Assembly: GCA_951799405.1 (NCBI GenBank)
Contig: OX637334.1
Span: forward strand, 11,594,001 to 11,658,000
DNA from: Agapetus fuscipes
Taxonomy: Eukaryota; Arthropoda; Insecta; Trichoptera; Glossosomatidae
Length of the DNA: 64,000 nucleotides
Reading direction: 5' to 3'
The notes below the pieces were generated by a model that saw only the letters and a list, made by a program, of their open reading frames with translations, made no database searches and had not been told where the DNA came from. Positions 33,070 to 44,386 of this stretch are shown one piece after another (the first letter of the stretch is position 1; each line of letters starts with the position of its first letter). Position numbers and translations under genes: made by a program.

Positions 33070-34335
33070 ATGAAGCATGAGGTATGAGTCTGACCTCCCA
33101 TAGGTACCTTAAAAAATGTTCACTGAACGAATGTTTCTCTGTTTCTGAAAAGGTCGGCAAAATTGCAGGGCTTATGGTCAAGAGAGGCTGAAATTTTTAT
33201 TTGTAATTACACATGCAGCGTTTGTAAGCGCAAACTCACTCATGTCTGCTTGGGGGCATGCATTCAATATGAATTATAAAATGTATGTATGCAACTTAGA
33301 TTTATATTCTCAAATTAAAAACATCAAGTGCCACAATTATATGTTAGCGTGAAAAAACATTTGCCAGCTTGTGGGTGTGCATTGTATTTGAATCATCAAA
33401 TCTCTTTTGTGCAACTTTAGATTATAAATTAAGATAACCGTTGTTTAAGGATTTTTCAAACTCAAATTCCTTGACTTAAGGGTTAGTATGAGGCTCACCA
33501 CCCATATCGCATAAATGGGTTCACTTAACTAATGTTCCCCCTGTTTCTGAAAAGGTCGGCAAAAGTTGCAGAGCTTATGTGCATGAGAGGCCTTTATTTT
33601 AATTTGTAAGTTCACATGCAGCATTTTTAAGCGGGAACTCACTCGTGTCTCCATGGAAGCATGCATTGAATATGAATTATAAAATGTATCTATTCAACTT
33701 AGATTTATATTCTAATATTAAAAACATCAAGTGCCACAATTATATGTTAGCGTGAAATGACATTTGCCAGCTTATGGGTGTGCATTTAATTTTAATCATC
33801 AAATAAGTTTTTTGGCAACTTTAGATTATAAATTAAGATTAACGTTGTTTAAGGATTTTTCAAACTCAAATCCTTGACTGATAGGTTGGTATGCGGCTGA
33901 CCACCCATACTGTGAAAAATGGTTCACTTTGTTAATGTCACCCCTGTTTCAGGGAAGGATGGCAAGAGTTGCAGGGCTTATGTTCATTTGAGATTGGGTT
34001 TTATAATGTAGGTCCACATGCGGCATGTGCCAGCGCGAAATCATACATGTCTGCTTGTGGGAATGCATTGAATATAAATCTTAAATGATATATATCCTTG
34101 CAGCTTAGATTAGATTAGAAATTCCTTGACTTATGGGTTAGTATGAGCCTGAATACCCATATCGCAAAAAATGGTTCATTTGAAAAATGTTTCCCCTGTT
34201 TTTGAAAAGGGTGGCAAAAGTTGCAGGGCTCATGTTCATTACAGGCCTTAATTTGAATTAGTAAGTTCACATACAGCATTTATAAGCGCGAATCCACTCG
34301 TGTCTCCAGGATCGTGATATCGACCCGAAACGTAG
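33070..34335 (+). repeat. Tail-element array, plus orientation
   Basis: Four consecutive diverged tail modules (starts near 33070, 33468, 33870 and 34124), alternating with a second ~110-bp module (ACATCAAGTGCCACAATTAT to TTTAGATTATAAATTAAGA). The third (33870-34117) is a standard full copy with a TTAGA end; the others are a GTTCACT..CTGTTTCTGAAAAGG subfamily. The composite period is ~400 bp. A matching array lies inverted at 38625-39832. Confidence 0.8.
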
Positions 34336-34699
34336 GCTAAAAAATAGCATATAAACGGATTATTCCCGAAAATCTTTTAACATGTCCGTGAAAACCTAAA
34401 ATTAAACATATATATTATATACATTAGGGTGGTCCAAGCTAGTATGAAAAAAAAAAAGTTTAATTTTACCCGCTCCACAAGGCTTTTTTTGTTCCTTTAT
34501 CAAAAAATAATAAGTGTACCAAAAATCAGATTCATAGAAGCACATTTAGAGGTCGCGATGAATTAAACGAATTTTTTTTTGTAGCAAAATTACCAATTAT
34601 TTAGCTGATGCTGAATTTTTATTGTAATAATCGATTATAAGTTTACTTTTCTGTTACTTCTACTTGCACTGACATCATAAAGCCTAAGAAAGTCTCACT

Positions 34700-36803
34700 T
34701 TTACTTAGCAAAGATGTTATGACAATTATTTATCGAGTCAATCTATCTGATCGGAATGCAATGTTTGTAATCGGGTCCGTGGCTCAGGCTTTGGGCACAC
34801 AAGTAACAGATATATCTTTATCACGCAGCACAATTCGCCGTAAGAGAAGTTAGGTACGTCAGGTTGTTTTGGAATCAGATATGGCAACACTCTCTCTGCA
34901 AAGTCCACTTGTTTTGCATTGACATAGTAAACTATTGCCTACCATAGTGGTGGATCTGAAAAAGTTGACAGAGTGGCCGTCTTTATCACTGGCGGCGGAA
35001 CGGAAATACTTTTAGCAACACCGCAAATCAAAAGGGTTACTGGACAAGAACAAGCGGACGGTTGCTTGAAAGTTCTAGATGAGTGGGAATTAAAAACTCA
35101 AGTACATGGACTTTGCTTTTATACGACTATTTCTAACACTGGTTTGAATATGGACGCACGCTATTTGATTGAAAAAACCCTAGGGAAAGATCTTGTTTGG
35201 ATTGCTTGTCAACACCATGTTTTCGAAGTGATCCTCTCTGATGTTTTCAAATCATAGTTTGGATCTAGTAGTGGACCAGATATCGGTTTATTGAAACGTT
35301 TTCAACAGAAATGGCCGGAAATAGAGCAACATTTTTTTTTACTTGGTAATGACAATTTATTTGATGCTGCCGAACTCCGTCAACTCCGCGAAGAAAATTT
35401 CGCGTACCCGGTGCCTTACACCAGGCTCGTTGGATGGCAAAAGCTATCTTTTGTCTGAAAACATATTTATTTTAAGAGCAATTCACTCTCACCGTGACAG
35501 AAAAACGATCCATCACTAAATTGAGCTGGTTTGTGAGTCTCGTTTATGGACGTTATTGGAACGAAGCCCCATTGACAGAAAGAGCTCCTCTAAATGATGC
35601 AAATCTCTTTGCACTAATAAAATATTACCCAAACACGAATGTTAGTAACACTGTATTGAAAGCATTACGTCACCACCTTTGATAATTTTCCGAACATTTT
35701 ATTGGACATTCATTGTTCGATTTCAGAGTAAGTCTCGATTCCAAAAGAGAAATGGTACAAAATATGCAGAAATCACCTAAACAACAGGCTTTAAAGAGAC
35801 TAGATGGCAAAACTTGTGATTCTTATAGCTCGTTACAATATTTTTTCACACAACGGACGGCTACGCTGTTTGACTTATTGGTTAATAATGGACGAGAAAA
35901 AATCAGCGGCATTTTTGGCTAAAGATCTGTCAAAATGGCCTACCGATAAAGTCTATATCGAAATGATAATTTTTTAATGATAATTTTATAATGATAATTT
36001 TAACCACATCGATATATTTCACCTATCCAAGAGGTCATTCTTAAGAGAGGTGAATGAGGCACTGACTGTAGAAACTTAGAAGATTGACATTTTTTTTTTT
36101 TTTTTTTTTTTAAATGATTGGTGTTTTGTTTTCCTTTTTCTTTTCTTATCTTTTTTTTTGTTTTTTTTTTTGTTTTCCTATTTTTAATATTATTTAAGCT
36201 CCATATTTTTAATCTCTATGTAATCTTTTAAACATTTATCGTGTTATAGCCGCGGGGATCAAGACAGGTTATTTGGAACCGGATAACGCTGGTTCGAATC
36301 CCGCGACAATAACTTCGACCCTGGTTCAACAGATGTCGTTGCATGCACACAAGCTTCTACTTTCGCATGACGACAACTGGCCAGGTAAAATAGGTTGGTG
36401 GATTGCATTCCTTTCCACAAATCTATTTAAAAAAAATATATATATATATATATATTAGTTTTAACATCTAATTGACACAGTACGCTATATATATTTTTTT
36501 TCATTTTTCTTAAAATTATATAATTATTTTTATGTATTTGTGTTGTTTGTTAAATAAATAAAAAATAAATAAAAAAATAAGAGAGAAAGCTCGCCAAATG
36601 AAAGTAGCAAATGATTGTGCAGAGTGTGGAATTGCATTTATCACGAAATTCAATGCAAGTATTAAAAAAAACGAACAACAGAAGCAGTATCTCCTCCGTG
36701 TGGTGAATCTACAAAGGAAAAAAATCCCTGTGGCTTCCAAATCCATCATTTTGAACATATATTTGGGAAATAAAGATGCGAACTTATTATCTTCACCAAT
36801 CTA
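34700..36803 (+). pseudogene. Decayed transposase-like gene, split by SINE-2
   Basis: Fragments in several frames read as one protein: 34973-35257 (VFITGGGTEILLATPQI, GQEQADGCLKVLDEWEL, WIACQHHVFEVIL), GLLKRFQQKWPEIEQHFF near 35285, 35494-35682 (LSWFVSLVYGRYWNEAPLTE), 35713-35922, and after the SINE 36598-36804 (CAECGIAFITKFNASIKKNE). A TGQ.QAD then C.HH.FE pattern recalls proteins encoded by mobile elements in various invertebrates, but I cannot name the family. Many stops and frameshifts. The position inside matching terminal repeats supports a transposase role. Confidence 0.55.
36240..36455 (+). mobile_element. SINE-2, second copy with TA tail
   Basis: Head GTTATAGCCGCGGGGATCAA, B box GCTGGTTCGAATCCCGC, body GACCCTGGTTCAACAGATGTCG and GGCCAGGTAAAATAGGTTGG. 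It ends in A-rich then (TA)n. It interrupts the transposase pseudogene. Confidence 0.8.
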
Positions 36804-36824
36804 AATAATACATCATTTTAATTC

Positions 36825-37025
36825 ATGGTTCACTTTGCCAATGTTACCCCTGTTTCAGGGAAGGTCGGCAAAAGTTGTGGGGCTTATGTTCATTTGAGGT
36901 TTGGATTTTATTTGTAAGTACACATTCAGCATTTGTAAGCGCGAACTACACTTGTTGGTTTGTGGGCTTACATCTGAGAGCTTTAAATGAATATATCCTT
37001 GCAACTTAGATTATAGATTATAGAT
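36825..37025 (+). repeat. Tail element, 5'-truncated copy
   Basis: Starts at TGGTTCACTTTGCCAATG, has CTGTTTCAGGGAAGG, and ends in TTAGATTATAGATTATAGATT. Confidence 0.8.
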
Positions 37026-37120
37026 TATTATATAAATAAATATAAAAATCATCAACGAGAAATTTGTTTCTTTATAAATCCCATATAAAAAAAGTGTCAA
37101 ATCATCGCGACCCCTAAATA

Positions 37121-38515
37121 TCCCCCTATAATATAAAATGCAACGGCCTCCCCATACAAAATAGTTGTGCGTTAATGGCATTCAAACTGAAGAACTCCTG
37201 AACAGATGCACGTCATATTCACAACAAATATTGTTCAGGACTTGGGATGTGCTTCCTCATCATTAGTAGATTTTAAATTGTGTAGCGTAGCATATCTATA
37301 TTATTAAGATTTTACTTGATTTTGTTGTACTCATATTATTACTGCTCGGAGAGAGAAGGATCTGGAACATAATATTATGTGGCCGACTGCATCCCCGCCT
37401 GTTGTAAGGGATGGAGTAGGGAAGCTTGAGGGCCAAGGGTAGTGAGGATTTTCCCCTCCAGGGGGAGATCAGCTGCCCAAATCGTATAAAAGGCCAACCA
37501 GTGGACGAACTCGTCAGTTGAGAAGGATCCTATGGGCTCCAACCCACCTTCTCTCTCCCCCCGACGTCATAATGCTTCTGTGCCAGGACATACATGACTG
37601 AAGGGGTTATTTTATGTATATTATATATCACACACTCCTTGAGCAAATAGGCCGAGCAAGCTTCTTTTCTAGGACTTCTCACACCTATGTCTCACCTCCC
37701 TGTACCTCCCGAGCGACTAGGCCGAGCAAGCTTCTTTTCTAGGACTTCTCACACCTATGTCTCTCCTCCCTGTACCTCCCGAGCGACTAGGCCGAGCAAG
37801 CTTCTTTTCTAGGACTTCTCACCCCTATAGCTCACCCCTTTTTACCACCTGAACAACAGGGACAAGCGAGCTTCCTTTCTGGGACAACTTGGACCTAAGT
37901 TTCATCCTTCCACACCTCACAAGCAAGGCAGCGTGCTTTCTTGACCTCCTTGGCTTACGGGTGGAACCCTTTCCCTCTTTATCACAATTATAATCATTAT
38001 CCTATTGTCAAAGGGTAATTAATAATGCTCACGCCTGTGACTGGCGAAAATATGCATAGTATGACCTGCTTGAGGTCATTCTCTTTCATTGTAATTATCA
38101 TAATATTGTAAGGGGTTGGTTTCCCCGCAATTTCCCTGATCATGGGATGATAACATACTGTATTGTTAACTGATCTATTATTGTTCTGCTTACTGTTTTA
38201 TATGCTTTGATACTGTACATTTTATATTCAATTGAACTCACGAATTAAATGTAAAGGCAAAGAATCAATAAATGCATCACACCCAGTGTGCGCTTTACAA
38301 ATGTTGTTTTTTAAATAAATAAACATGATCAATCACAACACCTTTTTATGTAAAACCTATGCGAGAAACAAAACTCATTTTGACATTCGAATTTCAAATA
38401 AATTGCCAGCACTTCAAAGTTGCCATCGTTGCCATTGCCAAGTCGATTCTTTTTCGGTTGAATTCCGTTGAGTACCTACCTATATTCTTTATTTATTTCA
38501 AAATTATACTTCAAC
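37121..38515 (+). mobile_element. Helitron-like unit 1, split by a solo LTR
   Basis: Starts TCCCCCTATAATATAAAATG immediately after an A, then ACGGCCTCCCCATACAAAAT and GAAGAACTCCTGAACAGATG. A TC start, an AT-rich TATAATA run and this type of following text resemble the 5' ends of insect Helitrons. The unit resumes after the LTR at 38300 (AAATAAATAAACATGATCAA). No Rep/helicase gene. A possible matching 3' end is GGGTACTGCTAG at 43149, followed by T. Confidence 0.5.
37281..38299 (+). mobile_element. Solo LTR with 70-bp tandem repeats
   Basis: 1019 bp inserted in Helitron-like unit 1, with edges defined by the uninterrupted copy at 39990. It begins TGTAGCGTAGC and ends CGCTTTACA, as LTRs do (TG...CA), and is flanked by ATTG and AATG (one mismatch). 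It contains TATAAAAGG at 37485-37493 and tandem 70-bp units with GGCCGAGCAAGCTTCTTTTC at about 37650, 37720 and 37790, plus degenerate copies. No internal coding region remains, as expected after LTR-LTR recombination. The orientation follows from the TATA box. Confidence 0.7.
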
Positions 38516-38624
38516 CAGTTATAACATGTATTTTTTAGAAATAATGACGATCGATTAGGTAAACTTTTTATATGAAACCGTACTTATTGCGGCATTTAAT
38601 TTTTTTAAAGTATTATTACAATAT

Positions 38625-39832
38625 ACAATCTAAGTTGCATAGACGCATTAACATTTATAATTCATATTCAATGCACTCCTCTTCGGAGACACGAGTGAGT
38701 TTGCGCTTACAAATGCTGCATGTGTATTTACAAATAAAAATTTCAGCCTCTCATGACCATAAGCCCTGCAACTTTTGCTGACCTTTTCAGAAACAGGGGA
38801 CACATTTGTTAAGTGAACCCATTTATGCGATATGGGTGGTAAGCCTCATACTAACCCTTAAGTCAAGGAATTTGAGTTTGAAAAATCCTTAAACAACGGT
38901 AATCTTAATTTATAATCTAAAGTTCCAAAAAAAGTTATGTGATGATTCAAATTGAATGCACGCCCACAAACTGGCAAATGTCATTTCACGCTAACATATA
39001 GTTGTGGCGCTTGATTTTTTTTAAATATTAGAATATATAATCTAAGTTGCACAGATACAATAACTTTTATAATTCATATTCAATGCATGCCCCCCTGGAG
39101 ACACGAGTGGGTACGCGCTTATTAATGCTGCATGTGAACTTACAAATTAAAAATAAGGCCTCTAATGAACATAAATCCTGCAACTTTGGCCAACCTTTTC
39201 AAAAACAGGGGGAACATTTGTCAAGTGAACCATTTTTTTCGATATGGGTATTCAGGCTCATACTTACCTATAAGTCAAGGATTTGAGTTTGAAAAATCCT
39301 TCAACAACGTTAAATTTAATTTATAATCTAAAGTTGCAAAAAAAGTTATTTGGTGATTCAAATTGAATGCACGCCCACAAACTGGCAAATGTTCTTTCAC
39401 GCTAACATATAGTTGTGGCGCTTGATTTTTTTTAATATTAGAATATATAATGTAAGTTGCACAGATACAATAACTTTAATAATTCATATTCGAGACACGA
39501 GTGGATTCGCACTTATAAATGCTGCATGTGAACTTACAAATTAAAATTAAGGCCTCCAATGAACATAAGCCCTGCAACTTTTGCCAACCTTTTCAAAAAC
39601 AGGGGGAACATTTGTCAAGTGAACCATTTTTTGCGAGATGGGTATTCAGGCTCATACTTACCTATAAGTCAAGGATTTGAGTTTGAAAAATCCTTCAACA
39701 ACGTTAAATTTAATTTATAATCTAAAGTTGCAAAAAAAGTTTTTTGATGATTCAAATTGAATGCACGCCCACAAACTGGCAAATGTCATTTCACGCTAAC
39801 ATATAGTTGTGGCACTTGATTTTTTTTAAATA
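38625..39832 (-). repeat. Tail-element array, minus orientation
   Basis: Three ~400-bp composite units (5' ends CTTAAGTCAAGG near 38873, then near 39280 and 39680), each a tail-element subfamily copy plus the AACATATAGTTGTGGC module. It is the inverted counterpart of 33070-34335. The last unit is cut at AAATA by Helitron-like unit 2. Confidence 0.8.
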
Positions 39833-40215
39833 TCCCCCTATAATATAAAATTCAACGGCCTCCCCATACAAAATAATTGTGCGTTAATGGCATTCAAACT
39901 GAAGAACTCCTGAACAGATGCACGTCATATTCACAACAAATATTGTTCAGGACTTGGGATGTGCTTCCTCATCATTAGTAGATTTTAAATTGTTGTTTTT
40001 TTAAATAAATAAACATGATCAATCACAACACCTTTTTATGTAAAACCTATGCGAGAAACAAAACTCATTTTGACATTCGAATTTCAAATAAGTTGCCAGC
40101 ACTTCAACATAGGCTTCAAAGTTGCCATCGTTGCCATTGCCAAGTCGATTCTTTTTCGGTTGAATTCCGTTGAGTACCTACCTATTTATATTTTTTATTC
40201 ATTTCAAAATTATCC
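39833..40215 (+). mobile_element. Helitron-like unit 2
   Basis: Same start as unit 1, inserted between A and T of the array (other array units read AAATATTAG here). It is highly similar to unit 1 and lacks the solo LTR, which fixes the LTR boundaries. It ends near a (CTAT)n microsatellite at 40221-40260. Confidence 0.55.
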
Positions 40216-40256
40216 CTTCCCCCTATCTATCTATCTATCTATCTTCTATCTATCTA

Positions 40257-40480
40257 TCTACTATATAATAAAAAGCTACGGCCTCCCCATACAAAATTGA
40301 TGTGCGTTAATGGTTAGCTAACTGAAGAACTCCTGAACAGATGCACATCATATTCACAACAAATATTATTCAGAATTTCGGATGTGCAACTCCATCATTA
40401 AAAGTTTTAAAATTGTTGTTTTTTCAATAAATAAACATGATCGATTACAGCACCTTTTTGTGTTAAACCAAAACAATCAC
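40257..40480 (+). mobile_element. Helitron-like unit 3
   Basis: TCTACTATATAATAAAAAGC start, then ACGGCCTCCCCATACAAAAT and GAAGAACTCCTGAACAGATG, directly after unit 2 and its CTAT repeat. More diverged than units 1 and 2. Confidence 0.5.
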
Positions 40481-40905
40481 ACAAACATGAAATTTGAATT
40501 TGGAACACATTCGGAATAAAAACCTAACAAATAAAAATGTGCTTTATTTTGAGCACATTACAAATCCTACGGATTTTATAGGTAGGTACTTTTATTAGCC
40601 TACCAAGATCCTACAATAATAATATTATTCTTATAAAATTTGAATTTGGAACACATTCGGAATAAAAACCTACAAATAAAAATGTTCTGTATTTTGAACA
40701 CATTATAAATCCTACAGATTTTATAGGTACTTTTATTAACCTACCAAGATCTTGCAATAATAATATTATTCTTATGAAATTTGAATTTGGAACACATTCG
40801 GAATAAAAACCTAACAAATAAAAAAGTGCTTTATTTTGAACACAATTATAAATCCAACAGTTTTTATAGGTACTTTTATTAACCTACCAAAATCCTACAG
40901 AATAT
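40475..40905 (+). repeat. ~145-bp tandem repeat, about three units
   Basis: Units carry GAATTTGGAACACATTCGG at 40496, 40642 and 40783 (periods 146 and 141), and TTTTATAGGTACTTTTATTA in each. Non-coding. Confidence 0.85.
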
Positions 40906-41060
40906 GTATATCAAATGCATGCCCACAAACAAACACGTGTAGTTCGCGCCTACCTTCTTTAACTTTTGCCGACCTTCCCTGACACAGGGGTGACATTGGC
41001 AAAGTGAACCATTTTTTACAGTAAAGGTGGTCAGCCTCATACCAACGTATAAGCCAACTA
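40906..41060 (-). repeat. Tail element, reverse copy
   Basis: ATATCAAATGCATGCCCAC to CATACCAACGTATAAGCCAA, with an internal deletion in the middle. A second reverse copy (41065-41250) follows directly. Confidence 0.75.
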
Positions 41061-41064
41061 TTAA

Positions 41065-41250
41065 AACATTAACTTTTATAATTCATATTTAATGCATGAC
41101 CCCAAGCAGAAACAAGTGAGTTCGCGCTTACAAATGTTGCATGTATACCGACTCACAAATTAAAATCTAAACCACAAATAAACATAAGCCCAGCAACTTT
41201 TACCGACCTTTTCTGAAACAGGGGGAACATTGGTTAAGTGAACCATTTTT
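41065..41250 (-). repeat. Tail element, reverse partial copy
   Basis: AATTCATATTTAATGCATGAC, TTCGCGCTTACAAATG and CTGAAACAGGGGGAACATTGG mark it as the GTTTCTGAAAAGG subfamily. It lacks the first ~50 bp of the element. Confidence 0.75.
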
Positions 41251-41919
41251 TACTCTCTTTTTTATTCTCTTCACAATGGTTCGCAAAATTGGTTTTCAAT
41301 TCTAAACAAAATATCTAACGATCTTAATTGATGATGTTGGACACGACTTTGTCGAAACGCTGAAAACCCTGATCTTCTCTTTATCGCGGTTCGCAAAAAT
41401 AATGTCTACAAAATGTCAAACAATCGTAATGAGGTCTGCACATGGATTGGCATAGACAATATTGTTACTTTAGCCGGCCGTCCTGCTAGGGAAAATACAA
41501 AAAAAACATTATTTTATTGGTAACTTAAGACTGCAGAGTACAAAACTGACATTTATTCGCCTAGACAAAAATTCTCAATTCAAAAATGTTCTAAGTATAA
41601 ACATAAAATAAAGTATCTACTACAAGTAGGATTTTAGAAATGTAAGTAAGCTTTTTTAAATACCACACACGGTAAACAAAAGTTAGTACGTACCAACCAG
41701 AAGGAGACTGTATTTAAATAAAGCATTTTAATTGATACCTTCCAGATGGTTCGTTCATACTTTCAATCAAGTTTCATGATATTATGTTTGTTTTCAAAAA
41801 ACGCATTTTTTTTAAATGTCCTTCTATGCGACAATGGTCCTAAACAACCTATAAAAAGTAATGGTTTGCCTTTTCGCGGACGAGCAATGGAAAATGCTCC
41901 ATTTGCATTACCTTCTGAT
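41251..41919. other. No gene seen
   Basis: AT-rich DNA. The frame 41746-42060 runs into the hairpin MITE and is not called. Confidence 0.45.
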
Positions 41920-41923
41920 TTAA

Positions 41924-42620
41924 GACGTGTTATAAAGCTAAATCTGCCGTTTTTGTTTCTTACACTTTTTGGTCTTAGCAAAATAGTTACAGTAATGAAA
42001 AAAATCAAGAATGTTTATTATTTTTTTATCTTAATTATGAAGCTTGAACAAAATATATAACTTAAGAATTGCTACAAAAAAAATATTTAAAAAAACGCGT
42101 TTTTTTTACATTTTTAGCTTTTTTTTCGTGTGTGCTGTATTTTGGAATTTTGTTTTTGCTTTTTAATTACAGAACTATAAATTGTTTAGGTTCTCTTGTG
42201 AACATTTTTTTTTATTTTGTCAATAGTTTTTGAGTAATATGGAAAAGCTGAAACTACTAAATGAATTAAATTTTAATTAAATCAAAGAACGCAGTTTTTC
42301 CATATTACTCAAAAACTATTGACAAAATAAAAAAAAATGTTCACAAGAGAACCTAAACAATTTATAGTTCTGTAATTAAAAAGCAAAAACAAAATTCCAA
42401 AATACAGCACACACGAAAAAAAAGCTAAAAATGTAAAAAAAACGCGTTTTTTTAAATATTTTTTTTTGTAGCAATTCTTAAGTTATATATTTTGTTCAAG
42501 CTTTATAATTAAGATAAAAAAATTAATAAACATGCTTGATTTTTTTCATTACTGTAGCTATTTTGCTAAGACCATAAAGTGTAAGAAACAAAAATGGCAG
42601 ATTTAGCTTTATAACACGCC
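41924..42620. mobile_element. Hairpin MITE with TTAA duplication, copy 1
   Basis: Arms 41926-42246 and 42296-42618 are about 97% identical inverted copies, exact over long stretches of the inner half, around a ~50-bp spacer. Ends GACGTGTTATAAAGC and GCTTTATAACACGCC are flanked by TTAA at 41920-41923 and 42621-42624. TTAA targeting is typical of piggyBac and Kolobok type transposases; no transposase is present. A second copy is at 57321-57926. Confidence 0.88.
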
Positions 42621-42624
42621 TTAA

Positions 42625-42800
42625 TCTAAGTTGCAAAGATATGTAACATTAGGGATTCACATTATATGCATTTTCACAAGCAGACACGTATGACTTCCTG
42701 CTTAAACATGATGCATGTCAACTTACAATATTAAGACCCAAATCTCAAATGAATATACACCCTGAAAATCTTGCCAAACTTCCCTGCAACAGGGGTGACA
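42625..42800 (-). repeat. Tail element, reverse copy (inverted pair, left)
   Basis: ATCTAAGTTGCAAAGATATG to GCAACAGGGGTGACATTGGC, directly joined to a plus-strand copy at 42801. Confidence 0.75.
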
Positions 42801-42910
42801 TTGGCGGCTGACAACCCATGATGTAGAAAATGGTTCACTTTGCCAATATCACCCCAGTTTTAGGGAAGGTCAGGAAAAGTTGCAGGGTGTATGTTCATTT
42901 TAATTTTAAA
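42801..42910 (+). repeat. Tail element, plus fragment (inverted pair, right)
   Basis: GGCTGACAACCCATGATG..GGTTCACTTTGCCAATATC and TTTTAGGGAAGGTCAGG. Lacks both ends. Confidence 0.7.
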
Positions 42911-43149
42911 TATAAGTGGAAGCACCGCAATTGGGGTTTTTTATGTCTGGCCTTACCGCTAAACAGTTTTAGACCAATTTTTCAGAAAATGTGAATATTT
43001 ATCTAGAAAAGAATTGTGAATTTTGATTCCGATTAAATTACAATATTTTTGTGGTTCTGTTGTTGGGTCAATGCTGCCTCTTTTATCTGTGGAAATAAAT
43101 TGATTCCACATGCACAAATGGCGTTGTAAAACTCGCCGGGTACTGCTAG
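42911..43149 (-). repeat. Unclassified repeat end ACTAGCAGTACCCGGCGAG
   Basis: On the minus strand it begins ACTAGCAGTACCCGGCGAG, the kind of sequence that starts or ends several insect repeat families. On the plus strand the same edge reads CTGCTAG followed by T, so it may be the Helitron 3' end paired with 37121. The 89-codon minus frame is not supported as a gene. Confidence 0.35.
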
Positions 43150-43255
43150 TTTTTTTATATTTTTCAAATTTTACTGAGGGGTACCTGGAGCGATATGAAA
43201 CAAAAAAAGCCTTGTGGAGCACCAACATTCGAAAAAAAAATTTTTTGGACCACCC

Positions 43256-43589
43256 TAATATACTATATATTTCGGTAAAACGCTACGACAGAGTGTAATC
43301 GTGGAGTCACATACTCGGGTCAGCTGTTACGGCAGATCCTCCACGTTTGATTCCTGGGCGTAGGCGTAGTGTTGTGATGTTCTGTTGTCGTCTACTTCCG
43401 GCCGAATTGTTTGACGTATTGATTTCCCGCCAATTCCAGATAAACGAATTACGCGGGAACGAGGTTAGGCGCCATCTTGTCAGCTAGTGGGAGCCCAGAG
43501 CCAACACTCTCTACCCAGTTCATGGAGGGAAATACAGGATATCCATACAAAGGTACACGCAGAACTTCTTGCCGCGTTTTCCCCACAGT
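43256..43589. other. No gene seen; SINE-1 scrap
   Basis: Moderately GC-rich unique DNA. 43543-43575 (GCAGAACTTCTTGCCGCG) is a scrap of the reverse SINE-1 3' end. Confidence 0.4.
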
Positions 43590-43806
43590 AGGTCGTTTAG
43601 AAAGATAGCCTCATACAAGGTTGACACTCGAAATTAAAAAATGGTTCCATTTCTGACAATGCGCATGCGCACATTTTCATTTCAACACGGTTACCAGTTG
43701 CGTAATGTAACATTACGCAACGGGTGTATAAATGTACCTATGTCATTGTGGCGTTAGCCGTTTTGTAATCAGTAAATTACCAAATGGGAGTAGAAAAAAT
43801 ATTTTT
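43590..43806 (-). mobile_element. ~970-bp repeat, truncated inverted copy
   Basis: Reverse complement of roughly the first 210 bp of the repeat at 59197: GACAATGCGCATGCGCACAT, TGCGTAATGTAACATTACGCA and AAATTACCAAATGGGAGTAG. More diverged than copies 1 and 2. Confidence 0.75.
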
Positions 43807-43892
43807 AAAGTGCCTGCTAAGCTATCGTGGAACAAAAGCTTTAGGATGAGGCTGACCACCTACTTATCACTAGATGGGTTAAGCGAAGAATG

Positions 43893-44145
43893 ACTGGTGA
43901 AATTTAAAGAAGAATAATCAAGGACAGGTGTGAGATTGGTGCCACCGCTTGTGCCACGTAACTTCCAAATTATCGAAAAATGTTCCATTAGCGGTAAACG
44001 CTGGTATACTCATTCCATACATATATTGATCTATGGAAGTGAAACCTGGATGGTGAATGAAAGTGAGATTGGTAAAGTTAATGCAGTTGAAATGGAAGTA
44101 GGTATGATTGGGAAACAAACGTAGTGATAGGGTGAGGAATGATTT
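43893..44145 (+). pseudogene. LINE reverse transcriptase fragment
   Basis: Aligns with 18435-18690 of LINE copy B: AAGAAGAATAATCAAGGACAG, TATGGAAGTGAAACCTGGAT, GTAGTGATAGGGTGAGGAATG. Broken frames; no tail module. Confidence 0.75.
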
Positions 44146-44386
44146 AGGTGAGAAATAAAGTTTATTAAGACGCATATTATTGTATAATAATCAATTAAAA
44201 TTAAAATACACAGCTGTTGTAGTTCACTTATTTAAAAAAATATAAATTGATATTTTAAATAATGAATAAAGTAACTACAACTGTGCATTCTTATTTTAAT
44301 TGTTTATTGTACAAAATATACGACAGATTTTGACTGTGGGAACCATGTGGGAATCAACAAACCCTAAAATAATAATTAATTAACAT

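Larger units (their letters stand above)
34437..43255 (+). mobile_element. Nested TIR DNA transposon, class unknown
   Basis: The left end GGGTGGTCCAAG and right end TTGGACCACCC are inverted repeats, and subterminal GCTCCACAAGGCTTTTTTTG occurs near both ends in opposite orientation. TA flanks both ends, but AT-rich flanks make the duplication weak. Inside are a decayed transposase (34700-36803), SINE-2, tail elements, Helitron-like units, a solo LTR and a hairpin MITE. The right arm is interrupted at 37120, and its remaining end is found at 43150-43255. Without insertions the element would be under 3 kb. Confidence 0.6.

Noticed and set aside
40221..40260. Regularly spaced short repeats as a CRISPR array
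   Set aside because: This is a (CTAT)n microsatellite in a eukaryotic genome, without unique spacers.
41746..42060. 104-codon frame
   Set aside because: Its second half lies inside the left arm of the TTAA hairpin MITE; the first half has no recognisable domain.
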